A stretch of DNA of 64,000 bases, from assembly GCF_902362185.1 (NCBI RefSeq), contig NC_044507.1, positions 22,622,044-22,686,043 of the forward strand, written 5' to 3'. The notes beneath the pieces were generated by a model. That model was not told the origin of the DNA. It did no database searches and saw only the letters and a list, made by a program, of their open reading frames with translations. Both the position numbers and the translations under genes were made by a program. Below are positions 1 to 9,700 of this stretch, one piece after another. The DNA is from Chanos chanos. Taxonomy: Eukaryota; Chordata; Actinopteri; Gonorynchiformes; Chanidae. Numbering within the stretch: position 1 is the stretch's first letter; each line of letters begins with the position of its first letter.

Positions 1-387
1 GTCTGTCTGTCTGTCTCTCTCCCTCTCTGTCTCTGTCTGTATGTCTCACTCATTCTCTCTCTCTCTCTCTCTCTGTGCGTGTCTGTGTTGTTCCAATGAA
101 GTATATGTGTAGCGTGAACGTCTTTTCTTGTTTTGGAAGAGCACCTGTTTGATTGCATTGCATAATGCCATATTGGTTTGTGTTGCCATATGAAGTGTTG
201 TATGATTTTGATCCCTTTTGGAGGAGTTGGGTGGGCTCGTTTGCTTGGAGAGAGCGGAGGAAAGAGCAAAGGAGAGAGATGAATTGCATTGTTGTTCTAG
301 CGAGAGTGTTAAAGCGAGGCAGGAGTCGTAAGGCAAACGGGAGCCCTTTGCTCATGTTCAAATAGGGCTTGTGCCGCAGCTGCATTC
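1..387 (+). other. 5S spacer, class B, left-truncated by window edge
   Basis: Begins inside a CT/CTGT microsatellite. It continues with a unique part containing AATGAAGTATATGTGTAGCG and ends in the conserved 5S upstream block. The junction GTTGTTCTAGCGAGAGT marks class B, which lacks the block of about 195 bp found in class A spacers. Confidence 0.85.
300..387 (+). promoter_or_regulatory. 5S upstream conserved block with TATA-like element
   Basis: About 88 bp directly upstream of the gene are nearly unchanged before every 5S gene in the window, in both spacer classes. They hold a TATA-like TTCAAATAGG at 357-366 (about -31 to -22) and a C at -1. Fish and other vertebrate 5S genes often have a TATA-like box near -30 that helps place Pol III. 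That role is inferred from position and conservation. In later units (18700s, 25100s) the block reads CAAATAGCGC instead of CAAATAGGGC. Confidence 0.6.
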
Positions 388-507
388 GCTTACGGCCATA
401 CCACCCTGAGCACGCCCGATCTCGTCCGATCTCGGAAGCTAAGCAGGGTCGGGCCTGGTTAGTACTTGGATGGGAGACCGCCTGGGAATACCAGGTGCTG
501 TAAGCTT
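388..507 (+). rRNA. 5S ribosomal RNA, gene 1
   Basis: Complete 120-nt 5S gene encoding the Pol III-transcribed RNA of the large ribosomal subunit. It starts GCTTACGGCCATACCACCC and ends GGTGCTGTAAGCTT. The internal promoter is intact: box A near nt 50-64 (GCTAAGCAGGGTCGG), the intermediate element, and box C near nt 80-97 (TGGATGGGAGACCGCCTG). The T run at 506-523 (18 T) is the terminator. A class B spacer lies before it and a class A spacer after it. This sequence is the reference for the other copies. Confidence 0.98.
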
Positions 508-523
508 TTTTTTTTTTTTTTTT
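506..523 (+). terminator. Pol III T-run terminator of 5S gene 1
   Basis: Eighteen T residues, the first two being the gene's last bases. Four or more T stop Pol III, so this is much longer than needed. The other complete genes have runs of 14-21 T. Confidence 0.85.
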
Positions 524-622
524 CCTTACCTCTCTGTCTCTCTGTCTCTCTTTCTCTCTGTCTCTCGTCTGTCTTTCCTCGGCTCTTCGCTGGCAATCCA
601 GGCGATTTTCTTTCGTCCTTTT

Positions 623-658
<36 letters not shown>

Positions 659-1169
659 GTCTGTCTGTCTGTGTGTGTGGACAATGAAGTATATCAGTAG
701 CATGAAAGTTTTTTCTTGGCTTGGAAGAACACCTGTGTGATTGCATTGCATATTGCTATATTGCTTTACGTCGGTATATGAAGTGTCGTATGAATTTGAT
801 CGCCGTCGGAAGAGTTGGATGGGCTCGTTTGCTTGGAGAGAGCGGAGGAAAGAGCAAAGGAGAGAGATGAATTCCATTGTTGTTTTGTCCAGACAGTAGT
901 CAAAACAGAAAAGGAAAGAAAAGCCCAAAAGGGAAGCCTGTTTAAAGCGGGTGTAGTGCAGTGCGTGAGGCGGCGCGGTTTGAAGAAGTGGTTTCAGGTT
1001 GCAGGTGCTCTGTGACGTCATAATGTGCTGTCTGAAGTCAGGGTCGGTGTGGCCGGTATTTAGGCGCTGGTCTGTGTCTGTGCGAGAGTCTTAAAGCGAG
1101 GCAGGAGTCGTAAGGCAAACGAGAGCCCTTTGCTCATGTTCAAATAGGGCTTGTGCCGCAGCTGCATTC
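524..1169 (+). other. 5S spacer, class A
   Basis: Order: T run, CT-rich tract, a (CT)n(GTCT)n microsatellite at about 625-680, a unique part with GGACAATGAAGTATATCAG, the block of about 195 bp peculiar to class A (885-1081), then the upstream control block. TGACGTCA lies at 1013-1020. No gene seen. Confidence 0.85.
1013..1020. promoter_or_regulatory. CRE-type palindrome TGACGTCA in class A spacer
   Basis: A perfect 8-bp cAMP-response-element palindrome about 150 bp upstream of gene 2. The same octamer recurs at 1793, 3852, 4620, 5407, 6827, 9268, 10771, 18599 and 24986, once in every spacer that keeps this block and in no class B spacer. Binding by CREB/ATF factors is inferred from the motif only. 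Confidence 0.5.
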
Positions 1170-1289
1170 GCTTACGGCCATACCACCCTGAGCACGCCCG
1201 ATCTCGTCCGATCTCGGAAGCTAAGCAGGGTCGGGCCTGGTTAGTACTTGGATGGGAGACCGCCTGGGAATACCAGGTGCTGTAAGCTT
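1170..1289 (+). rRNA. 5S ribosomal RNA, gene 2
   Basis: Same 120 nt as gene 1. T run at 1288-1306 (19 T). Starts 782 bp after gene 1. A class A spacer follows. Confidence 0.98.
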
Positions 1290-1306
1290 TTTTTTTTTTT
1301 TTTTTT

Positions 1307-1407
1307 CTTACCTCTCTGTCTCTCTGTCTCTCTTTCTCTCTGTCTCTCGTCTGTCTTTCCTCGGCTCTTCGCTGGCAATCCAGGCGATTTTCTTTTCGTC
1401 CTTTTAA

Positions 1408-1439
<32 letters not shown>

Positions 1440-1950
1440 GTCTGTCTGTGTGTGTGTGGACAATGAAGTATATCAGTAGCATGAAAGTTTTTTCTTGGCT
1501 TGGAAGAACACCTGTGTGATTGCATTGCATATTGCTATATTGCTTTACGTCGGTATATGAAGTGTCGTATGATTTTGATCGCCGTCGGAGGAGTTGGATG
1601 GGCTCGTTTGCGCGGAGAGAGCGGAGGAAAGAGCAAAGGAGAGAGATGAATTCCATTGTTGTTTTGTCCAGACAGTAGTCAAAACAGAAAAGGAAAGAAA
1701 AGCCCAAAAGGGAAGCCTGTTTAAAGCGGGTGTAGTGCAGTGCGTGAGGCGGCGCGGTTTGAAGAAGTGGTTTGCAGGTTGCAGGTGCTCTGTGACGTCA
1801 TAATGTGCTGTCTGAAGTCAGGGTCGGTGTGGCCGGTATTTAGGCGCTGGTCTGTGCCTGTGCGAGAGTGCTTAAAGCGAGGCAGGAGTCGTAAGGCAAA
1901 CGGGAGCCCTTTGCTCATGTTCAAATAGGGCTTGTGCCGCAGCTGCATTC
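1307..1950 (+). other. 5S spacer, class A
   Basis: Microsatellite near 1408-1455, CRE palindrome at 1793-1800, upstream block at the end. Nearly identical to the preceding spacer. Confidence 0.85.
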
Positions 1951-2070
1951 GCTTACGGCCATACCACCCTGAGCACGCCCGATCTCGTCCGATCTCGGAA
2001 GCTAAGCAGGGTCGGGCCTGGTTAGTACTTGGATGGGAGACCGCCTGGGAATACCAGGTGCTGTAAGCTT
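1951..2070 (+). rRNA. 5S ribosomal RNA, gene 3
   Basis: No difference from gene 1 seen. T run at 2069-2086 (18 T). The following spacer switches to class B. Confidence 0.98.
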
Positions 2071-2086
2071 TTTTTTTTTTTTTTTT

Positions 2087-2240
2087 CTTACCTCTCTGTC
2101 TCTCTGTCTCTCTTTCTCTCTGTCTCTCGTCTGTCTTTCCTCGGCTCTTCGCTGGCAATCCAGGTGATTTTCATTTCGTCCTTTTACTCTGTGTCTGTCT
2201 GTCTGTCTCTCTCCCTCTCTGTCTCTGTCTGTATGTCTCA

Positions 2241-2288
<48 letters not shown>

Positions 2289-2598
2289 GTGTCTGTGTGG
2301 TTACAATGAAGTATATGTGTAGCATGAACGTCTTTTCTTGTTTTGGAAGAGCACCTGTTTGATTGCATTGCATAATGCCATATTGGTTTGCTAGTTGCCA
2401 TATGAAGTGTTGTATGATTTTGATCCCTTTGGAGGAGTTGGGTGGGCTCGTTTGCTTGGAGAGAGCGCAGGAAAGAGCAAAGGAGAGAGATGAATTGCAT
2501 TGTTGTTCTAGCGAGAGTCTTAAAGCGAGGCAGGAGTCGTAAGGCAAACGGGAGCCCTTTGCTCATGTTCAAATAGGGCTTGTGCCGCAGCTGCATTC
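2087..2598 (+). other. 5S spacer, class B
   Basis: Has the class B CTGTGTCTGTCTGTCTGTCT stretch and a long (CT)n near 2245-2285. Lacks the CRE block. A small insertion (TTGCTAGTTGCC, where other copies have TTGTGTTGCC) lies near 2387-2400. Confidence 0.85.
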
Positions 2599-2718
2599 GC
2601 TTACGGCCATACCACCCTGAGCACGCCCGATCTCGTCCGATCTCGGAAGCTAAGCAGGGTCGGGCCTGGTTAGTACTTGGATGGGAGACCGCCTGGGAAT
2701 ACCAGGTGCTGTAAGCTT
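2599..2718 (+). rRNA. 5S ribosomal RNA, gene 4
   Basis: Same 120 nt. T run at 2717-2735 (19 T). Starts 648 bp after gene 3. Confidence 0.98.
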
Positions 2719-2735
2719 TTTTTTTTTTTTTTTTT

Positions 2736-3221
2736 CCTTACCTCTCTGTCTCTCTTTCTCTCTGTCTCTCGTTTGTCTTTCCTCGGCTCTTCGCTGGCAG
2801 TCCAGGTGATTTTCATTTCGTCCTTTTACTCTGTGTCTGTCTGTCTGTCTCTCTCCCTCTCTGTCTCTGTCTGTATGTCTCACTCATTCTCTCTCTCTCT
2901 CTCTCTCTGTGCGTGTCTGTGTGGTTCCAATGAAGTATATGTGTAGCGTGAACGTCTTTTCTTGTTTTGGAAGAGCACCTGTTTGATTGCATTGCATAAT
3001 GCCATATTGGTTTGTGTTGCCATATGAAGTGTTGTATGATTTTGATCCCTTTTGGAGGAGTTGGGTGGGCTCGTTTGCTTGGAGAGAGCGGAGGAAAGAG
3101 CAAAGGAGAGAGATGAATTGCATTGTTGTTCTAGCGAGAGTGTTAAAGCGAGGCAGGAGTCGTAAGGCAAACTGGAGCCCTTTGCTCATGTTCAAATAGG
3201 GCTTGTGCCGCAGCTGCATTC
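2736..3221 (+). other. 5S spacer, class B
   Basis: Shorter CT tract (about 2886-2908) than the previous class B spacer. No CRE. Confidence 0.85.
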
Positions 3222-3341
3222 GCTTACGGCCATACCACCCTGAGCACGCCCGATCTCGTCCGATCTCGGAAGCTAAGCAGGGTCGGGCCTGGTTAGTACT
3301 TGGATGGGAGACCGCCTGGGAATACCAGGTGCTGTAAGCTT
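3222..3341 (+). rRNA. 5S ribosomal RNA, gene 5
   Basis: Same 120 nt. T run at 3340-3358 (19 T). A class A spacer follows. Confidence 0.98.
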
Positions 3342-3358
3342 TTTTTTTTTTTTTTTTT

Positions 3359-3458
3359 CCTTACCTCTCTGTCTCTCTGTCTCTCTTTCTCTCTGTCTCT
3401 CGTCTGTCTTTCCTCGGCTCTTCGCTGGCAATCCAGGCGATTTTCTTTTCGTCCTTTT

Positions 3459-3498
<40 letters not shown>

Positions 3499-4008
3499 GT
3501 CTGTCTGTCTGTGTGTGTGGACAATGAAGTATATCAGTAGCATGAAAGTTTTTTCTTGGCTTGGAAGAACACCTGTGTGATTGCATTGCATATTGCTATA
3601 TTGCTTTACGTCGGTATATGAAGTGTCGTATGATTTGATCGCCGTCGGAAGAGTTGGATGGGCTCGTTTGCGCGGAGAGAGCGGAGGAAAGAGCAAAGGA
3701 GAGAGATGAATTCCATTGTTGTTTTGTCCAGACAGTAGTCAAAACAGAAAAGGAAAGAAAAGCCCAAAAGGGAAGCCTGTTGAAAGCGGGTGTAGTGCAG
3801 TGCGTGAGGCGGCGCGGTTTGAAGAAGTGGTTTCAGGTTGCAGGTGCTCTGTGACGTCATAATGTGCTGTCTGAAGTCAGGGTCGGTGTGGCCGGTATTT
3901 AGGCGCTGGTCTGTGCCTGTGCGAGAGTCTTAAAGCGAGGCAGGAGTCGTAAGGCAAACGGGAGCCCTTTGCTCATGTTCAAATAGGGCTTGTGCCGCAG
4001 CTGCATTC
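3359..4008 (+). other. 5S spacer, class A
   Basis: CT/GTCT microsatellite near 3462-3520. CRE at 3852-3859. No gene. Confidence 0.85.
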
Positions 4009-4128
4009 GCTTACGGCCATACCACCCTGAGCACGCCCGATCTCGTCCGATCTCGGAAGCTAAGCAGGGTCGGGCCTGGTTAGTACTTGGATGGGAGACC
4101 GCCTGGGAATACCAGGTGCTGTAAGCTT
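4009..4128 (+). rRNA. 5S ribosomal RNA, gene 6
   Basis: Same 120 nt. T run at 4127-4144 (18 T). Confidence 0.98.
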
Positions 4129-4144
4129 TTTTTTTTTTTTTTTT

Positions 4145-4227
4145 CTTACCTCTCTGTCTCTCTGTCTCTCGTCTGTCTTTCCTCGGCTCTTCGCTGGCAA
4201 TCCAGGCGATTTTCTTTTCGTCCTTTT

Positions 4228-4269
<42 letters not shown>

Positions 4270-4777
4270 GTCTGTCTGTGTGTGTGGACAATGAAGTATA
4301 TCAGTAGCATGAAAGTTTTTTCTTGGCTTGGAAGAACACCTGTGTGATTGCATTGCATATTGCTATATTGCTTTACGTCGGTATATGAAGTGTCGTATGA
4401 TTTTGATCGCCGTCGGAGGAGTTGGATGGGCTCGTTTGCGCGGAGAGAGCGGAAGAAAGAGCAAAGGAGAGAGATGAATTCCATTGTTGTTTTGTCCAGA
4501 CAGTAGTCAAAACAGAAAAGGAAAGAAAAGCCCAAAAGGGAAGCCTGTTTAAAGCGGGTGTAGTGCAGTGCGTGAGGCGGCGCGGTTTGAAGAAGTGGTT
4601 TCAGGTTGCAGGTGCTCTGTGACGTCATAATGTGCTGTCTGAAGTCAGGGTCGGTGTGGCCGGTATTTAGGCGCTGGTCTGTGCCTGTGCGAGAGTGCTT
4701 AAAGCGAGGCAGGAGTCGTAAGGCAAACGGGAGCCCTTTGCTCATGTTCAAATAGGGCTTGTGCCGCAGCTGCATTC
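4145..4777 (+). other. 5S spacer, class A
   Basis: Class A with a shortened first CT tract (one CTCTTTCTCTCTGTCT segment missing near 4170). CRE at 4620-4627. Confidence 0.85.
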
Positions 4778-4897
4778 GCTTACGGCCATACCACCCTGAG
4801 CACGCCCGATCTCGTCCGATCTCGGAAGCTAAGCAGGGTCGGGCCTGGTTAGTACTTGGATGGGAGACCGCCTGGGAATACCAGGTGCTGTAAGCTT
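4778..4897 (+). rRNA. 5S ribosomal RNA, gene 7
   Basis: Same 120 nt. T run at 4896-4915 (20 T). Confidence 0.98.
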
Positions 4898-4915
4898 TTT
4901 TTTTTTTTTTTTTTT

Positions 4916-5563
4916 CCTTACCTCTCTGTCTCTCTGTCTCTCTTTCTCTCTGTCTCTCGTCTGTCTTTCCTCGGCTCTTCGCTGGCAATCCAGGCGATTT
5001 TCTTTTCGTCCTTTTAACTCTCTCTCTCTCTCTCTCTGTCTCTCTCTGTCTGTCTGTCTGTCTGTGTGTGTGGACAATGAAGTATATCAGTAGCATGAAA
5101 GTTTTTTCTTGGCTTGGAAGAACACCTGTGTGATTGCATTGCATATTGCTATATTGCTTTACGTCGGTATATGAAGTGTCGTATGAATTTGATCGCCGTC
5201 GGAAGAGTTGGATGGGCTCGTTTGCGCTGGAGAGAGCGGAGGAAAGAGCAAAGGAGAGAGATGAATTCCATTGTTGTTTTGTCCAGACAGTAGTCAAAAC
5301 AGAAAAGGAAAGAAAAGCCCAAAAGGGAAGCCTGTTGAAAGCGGGTGTAGTGCAGTGCGTGAGGCGGCGCGGTTTGAAGAAGTGGTTTCAGGTTGCAGGT
5401 GCTCTGTGACGTCATAATGTGCTGTCTGAAGTCAGGGTCGGTGTGGCCGGTATTTAGGCGCTGGTCTGTGCCTGTGCGAGAGTCTTAAAGCGAGGCAGGA
5501 GTCGTAAGGCAAACGGGAGCCCTTTGCTCATGTTCAAATAGGGCTTGTGCCGCAGCTGCATTC
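4916..5563 (+). other. 5S spacer, class A
   Basis: CT tract broken by CTGTCTCTCTCTGT near 5036-5050. CRE at 5407-5414. Confidence 0.85.
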
Positions 5564-5683
5564 GCTTACGGCCATACCACCCTGAGCACGCCCGATCTCG
5601 TCCGATCTCGGAAGCTAAGCAGGGTCGGGCCTGGTTAGTACTTGGATGGGAGACCGCCTGGGAATACCAGGTGCTGTAAGCTT
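5564..5683 (+). rRNA. 5S ribosomal RNA, gene 8
   Basis: Same 120 nt. T run at 5682-5699 (18 T). A class B spacer follows. Confidence 0.98.
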
Positions 5684-5699
5684 TTTTTTTTTTTTTTTT

Positions 5700-5846
5700 C
5701 CTTACCTCTCTGTCTCTCTTTCTCTCTGTCTCTCGTTTGTCTTTCCTCGGCTCTTCGCTGGCAATCCAGGTGATTTTCATTTCGTCCTTTTACTCTGTGT
5801 CTGTCTGTCTGTCTCTCTCCCTCTCTGTCTCTGTCTGTATGTCTCA

Positions 5847-5886
<40 letters not shown>

Positions 5887-6194
5887 GTGTCTGTGTGGTT
5901 ACAATGAAGTATATGTGTAGCATGAACGTCTTTTCTTGTTTTGGAAGAGCACCTGTTTGATTGCATTGCATAATGCCATATTGGTTTGTGTTGCCATATG
6001 AAGTGTTGTATGATTTTGATCCCTTTGGAGGAGTTGGGTGGGCTCGTTTGCTTGGAGAGAGCGGAGGAAAGAGCAAAGGAGAGAGATGAATTGCATTGTT
6101 GTTCTAGCGAGAGTGTTAAAGCGAGGCAGGAGTCGTAAGGCAAACGGGAGCCCTTTGCTCATGTTCAAATAGGGCTTGTGCCGCAGCTGCATTC
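5700..6194 (+). other. 5S spacer, class B
   Basis: Class B junction GTTGTTCTAGCGAGAGTGTT near 6098-6117. CT tract near 5850-5882. No CRE. Confidence 0.85.
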
Positions 6195-6314
6195 GCTTAC
6201 GGCCATACCACCCTGAGCACGCCCGATCTCGTCCGATCTCGGAAGCTAAGCAGGGTCGGGCCTGGTTAGTACTTGGATGGGAGACCGCCTGGGAATACCA
6301 GGTGCTGTAAGCTT
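6195..6314 (+). rRNA. 5S ribosomal RNA, gene 9
   Basis: Same 120 nt. T run at 6313-6331 (19 T). Confidence 0.98.
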
Positions 6315-6331
6315 TTTTTTTTTTTTTTTTT

Positions 6332-6430
6332 CTTACCTCTCTGTCTCTCTGTCTCTCTTTCTCTCTGTCTCTCGTCTGTCTTTCCTCGGCTCTTCGCTGG
6401 CAATCCAGGCGATTTTCTTTTCGTCCTTTT

Positions 6431-6472
<42 letters not shown>

Positions 6473-6983
6473 GTCTGTCTGTCTGTGTGTGTGGACAATG
6501 AAGTATATCAGTAGCATGAAAGTTTTTTCTTGGCTTGGAAGAACACCTGTGTGATTGCATTGCATATTGCTATATTGCTTTACGTCGGTATATGAAGTGT
6601 CGTATGATTTTGATCGCCGTCGGAGGAGTTGGATGGGCTCGTTTGCGCGGAGAGAGCGGAAGAAAGAGCAAAGGAGAGAGATGAATTCCATTGTTGTTTT
6701 GTCCAGACAGTAGTCAAAACAGAAAAGGAAAGAAAAGCCCAAAAGGGAAGCCTGTTGAAAGCGGGTGTAGTGCAGTGCGTGAGGCGGCGCGGTTTGAAGA
6801 AGTGGTTTCAGGTTGCAGGTGCTCTGTGACGTCATAATGTGCTGTCTGAAGTCAGGGTCGGTGTGGCCGGTATTTAGGCGCTGGTCTGTGCCTGTGCGAG
6901 AGTCTTAAAGCGAGGCAGGAGTCGTAAGGCAAACGGGAGCCCTTTGCTCATGTTCAAATAGGGCTTGTGCCGCAGCTGCATTC
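6332..6983 (+). other. 5S spacer, class A
   Basis: CT/GTCT microsatellite near 6432-6490. CRE at 6827-6834. A single class A spacer between two class B spacers. Confidence 0.85.
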
Positions 6984-7103
6984 GCTTACGGCCATACCAC
7001 CCTGAGCACGCCCGATCTCGTCCGATCTCGGAAGCTAAGCAGGGTCGGGCCTGGTTAGTACTTGGATGGGAGACCGCCTGGGAATACCAGGTGCTGTAAG
7101 CTT
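6984..7103 (+). rRNA. 5S ribosomal RNA, gene 10
   Basis: Same 120 nt. T run at 7102-7120 (19 T). Confidence 0.98.
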
Positions 7104-7120
7104 TTTTTTTTTTTTTTTTT

Positions 7121-7266
7121 CTCACCTCTCTGTCTCTCTTTCTCTCTGTCTCTCGTTTGTCTTTCCTCGGCTCTTCGCTGGCAGTCCAGGTGATTTTCAT
7201 TTCGTCCTTTTACTCTGTGTCTGTCTGTCTGTCTCTCTCCCTCTCTGTCTCTGTCTGTATGTCTCA

Positions 7267-7302
<36 letters not shown>

Positions 7303-7612
7303 GCGTGTCTGTGTGGTTACAATGAAGTATATGTGTAGCGTGAACGTCTTTTCTTGTTTTGGAAGAGCACCTGTTTGATTGCATTGCATAATGCCATATT
7401 GGTTTCTATTGCCATATGAAGTGTTGTATGAGTTTGATCCCTTTGGAGGAGTTGGGTGGGCTCGTTTGCTTGGAGAGAGCGGAGGAAAGAGCAAAGGAGA
7501 GAGATGAATTGCATTGTTGTTCTAGCGAGAGTGTTAAAGCGAGGCAGGAGTCGTAAGGCAAACTGGAGCCCTTTGCTCATGTTCAAATAGGGCTTGTGCC
7601 GCAGCTGCATTC
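7121..7612 (+). other. 5S spacer, class B
   Basis: Class B with small differences (TCACC after the T run, CTTTCTGCGTG after the CT tract). No CRE. Confidence 0.85.
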
Positions 7613-7732
7613 GCTTACGGCCATACCACCCTGAGCACGCCCGATCTCGTCCGATCTCGGAAGCTAAGCAGGGTCGGGCCTGGTTAGTACTTGGATGGGA
7701 GACCGCCTGGGAATACCAGGTGCTGTAAGCTT
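7613..7732 (+). rRNA. 5S ribosomal RNA, gene 11
   Basis: Same 120 nt. The longest T run in the window, 7731-7751 (21 T). Followed by a class B spacer enlarged by an LTR insertion. Confidence 0.98.
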
Positions 7733-7751
7733 TTTTTTTTTTTTTTTTTTT

Positions 7752-7957
7752 CCCTTACCTCTCTCTCTCTGTCTCTCTTTCTCTCTGTCTCTCGTCTGTC
7801 TTTCCTCGGCTCTTCGCTGGCAATCCAGGTGATTTTCATTTCGTCCTTTTTACTCTCTGTCTGTCTGTCTGTCTCTCTCTGTGTCTCTCTCCCTCTCTCT
7901 GTCTGTATGTCTCTCTCCCTCTCTGTGTCTGTCTGTATGTCTCAGTCATTCTCTCTC

Positions 7958-8002
<45 letters not shown>

Positions 8003-8749
8003 GTGTGTGTGTCTGTGTGGTTACAATGAAGTATATGTGTAGTGTTATAGCCATTTTTGTTTTTACATATTGAATTAAGATTTATGTTTAGATAGGAATA
8101 ATTATTGAAAATTATGAGCGTTTTGAATGTATATTTATGTTTTATGTGCCTATCGTCGGGCTTGATGCCACGTGAGATAGCAAAGTTTATATGACGTAGG
8201 GCGCAGTTGACTTTTGAGGCCGATGGAAAAGGAGAGCTGGGTAAAACATACTATTTGACCACACTTCTCCTTACCAATTCATTTTGTAACCGGTTTTTTT
8301 TCGTTAAGTACGACTATAAAGATTAATTTTCAACCACCTTTCACTCAATCTTTTTTTGCTGTCAACGAACAAAATAAATAATATATCAACACCAGGCGAG
8401 CGAAAAGTTTGCGTTAATTCAGCCTGGCTTATCCGCTTTTCCATGGCTTGGAACGAATGGTCGATACATGTAGCATGAACGTCTTTTCTTGGTTTGGAAG
8501 AGCACCTGTTTGATTGCATTGCATAATGCCATATTGGTTTGTGTTGCCATATGAAGTGTTGTATGATTTTGATCCCCTTTGGAGGAGTTGGGTGGGCTCG
8601 TTTGCTTGGAGAGAGCGGAGGAAAGAGCAAAGGAGAGAGATGAATTGCATTGTTGTTCTAGCGAGAGTCTTAAAGCGAGGTAGGAGTCGTAAGGCAAACG
8701 GGGAGCCCTTTGCTCATATTCAAATAGGGCTTGTGCCGCGGCTGCAATC
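7752..8749 (+). other. 5S spacer, class B, enlarged
   Basis: Class B spacer with an extended CT/CTGT microsatellite (about 7850-8010) and a 426-bp solo LTR at 8043-8468. After the LTR the normal order resumes at GTAGCATGAACGTC. No gene. Confidence 0.85.
8043..8468. mobile_element. Solo LTR inside a 5S spacer (fossil LTR retroelement)
   Basis: A 426-bp insert that starts TGTTATAGCC and ends GTCGATACA, so it has TG...CA ends. It is flanked by the 5-bp duplication TGTAG (8038-8042 and 8469-8473). A TATA-like motif lies near 8315 and AATAAA near 8370, as expected for an LTR. No internal region is present. Family not determined (Gypsy- or ERV-like). The intact duplication suggests a fairly recent insertion. 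Confidence 0.7.
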
Positions 8750-8869
8750 GCTTACGGCCATACCACCCTGAGCACGCCCGATCTCGTCCGATCTCGGAAG
8801 CTAAGCAGGGTCGGGCCTGATTAGTACTTGGATGGGAGACCGCCTGGGAATACCAGGTGCTGTAAGCTT
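8750..8869 (+). rRNA. 5S ribosomal RNA, gene 12 (last uninterrupted copy)
   Basis: Full 120 nt with one substitution, G to A at nt 71 (CCTGATTAGT). The upstream block also differs (GCCGCGGCTGCAATC instead of GCCGCAGCTGCATTC). T run at 8868-8881 (14 T), the shortest of the complete genes. Probably transcribable, since boxes A and C are unchanged. Confidence 0.95.
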
Positions 8870-8881
8870 TTTTTTTTTTTT

Positions 8882-9424
8882 CCTTTACCTCTCTCTCTCT
8901 GTCTCTCTTTCTCTCTGTCTCTTGTTTGTCTTTCCTCGGCTCGTCGCTGGCAGTCCAGATGATTTTCATTTCGTCCTTTTTACTCTCTGTCTCTGTCTGT
9001 CTGTCTCGCTCCTGTGTCTCTCGCCCTCTCTGTCTCTGTCTGTGTTCTGATGCTGATAGTCAAATTGCTTGGTATTGAAGTTGTGTGTTATAGAGTTATG
9101 TGTAGCAAACGGAAAGAGCAGGGGAGATGCATTGCATTGTTGTTTCATCAAGACAGTGGTTTAAAAAAAAAACATCAACCAAAAAGGGAAGCCTGTTTAA
9201 AGCGGGTCTAGTGCGGTGTGTGAGGCGGCGCGGTTTGAAGAAGTGGTTTCAGGTTGCAGGTGCTCTGTGACGTCATAATGCGCTGTCTCAAGTCAGGGTC
9301 GGTGTGGCCGGTATTTAGGCGCTGGTCTGTGCCGGTGCGAGAGTCTTAAAGCGAGGCAGGAGTCGTAAGGCAAACGAGAGCCCTTTGCTCATGTTCAAAC
9401 AGCGATTCTGCCGCCGCAGCATTC
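8882..9424 (+). other. 5S spacer, divergent class A-like (class C)
   Basis: Keeps the CRE block (TGACGTCA at 9268-9275) but lacks the AATGAAGTATAT part. In its place is GTGTTCTGATGCTGATAGTC (from 9043). It leads into the first split 5S gene. Confidence 0.8.
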
Positions 9425-9459
9425 GCTTACGGCCATACCACCCTGAGCACGCCCGATCT
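9425..9459 (+). pseudogene. 5S rRNA gene, 5' part (nt 1-35), split by Mutsu copy A
   Basis: Matches 5S nt 1-35 and stops after GCCCGATCT, where LINE sequence begins. The rest of the gene resumes at 10213. The last 13 bases (GCACGCCCGATCT) are duplicated on the far side. Confidence 0.95.
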
Positions 9460-9700
9460 TAATTTGTTTTTATCTGTTGCCAGATATTCAATCTGGTGTA
9501 GACGAAATGTCCAAAAGAACAGAGACTGTGTTATTTCACTGTGGACATTATGCAAAAGGAAACTGCAACAATCAATTCAGACCCTATGTGACTATTTTAA
9601 CATGAATGGACAATGGATCATTTTTGACAACCTGATCATAAAAAACAATCCTTTCATTACACATACAACAGGAGGTTTTACACTTAATTTTCCAAACTAA
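9460..9700 (+). pseudogene. Mutsu ORF2, C-terminal 79 codons
   Basis: Open to the stop at 9698-9700. It reads LNLFLSVARYSIWCRRNVQK, which lines up with LNLFLSVVRDVIWSRR in copy B and LNLFLAIARYTVWSRR in copy C. The RT and endonuclease parts are absent because of truncation. Confidence 0.85.

Noticed and set aside
50-1021. Long minus-strand open frames across the 5S units (323, 215, 383 codons and similar)
   Set aside because: They run through rRNA genes and CT microsatellites (Arg-Glu-Arg-Glu runs), recur with every unit, and resemble no protein. They are artefacts of open repeats.
1-8869. CRISPR-like regular repeats
   Set aside because: Repeat units are 5S genes with internal promoters, unit length is 620-790 bp, and the spacers are homologous to one another.
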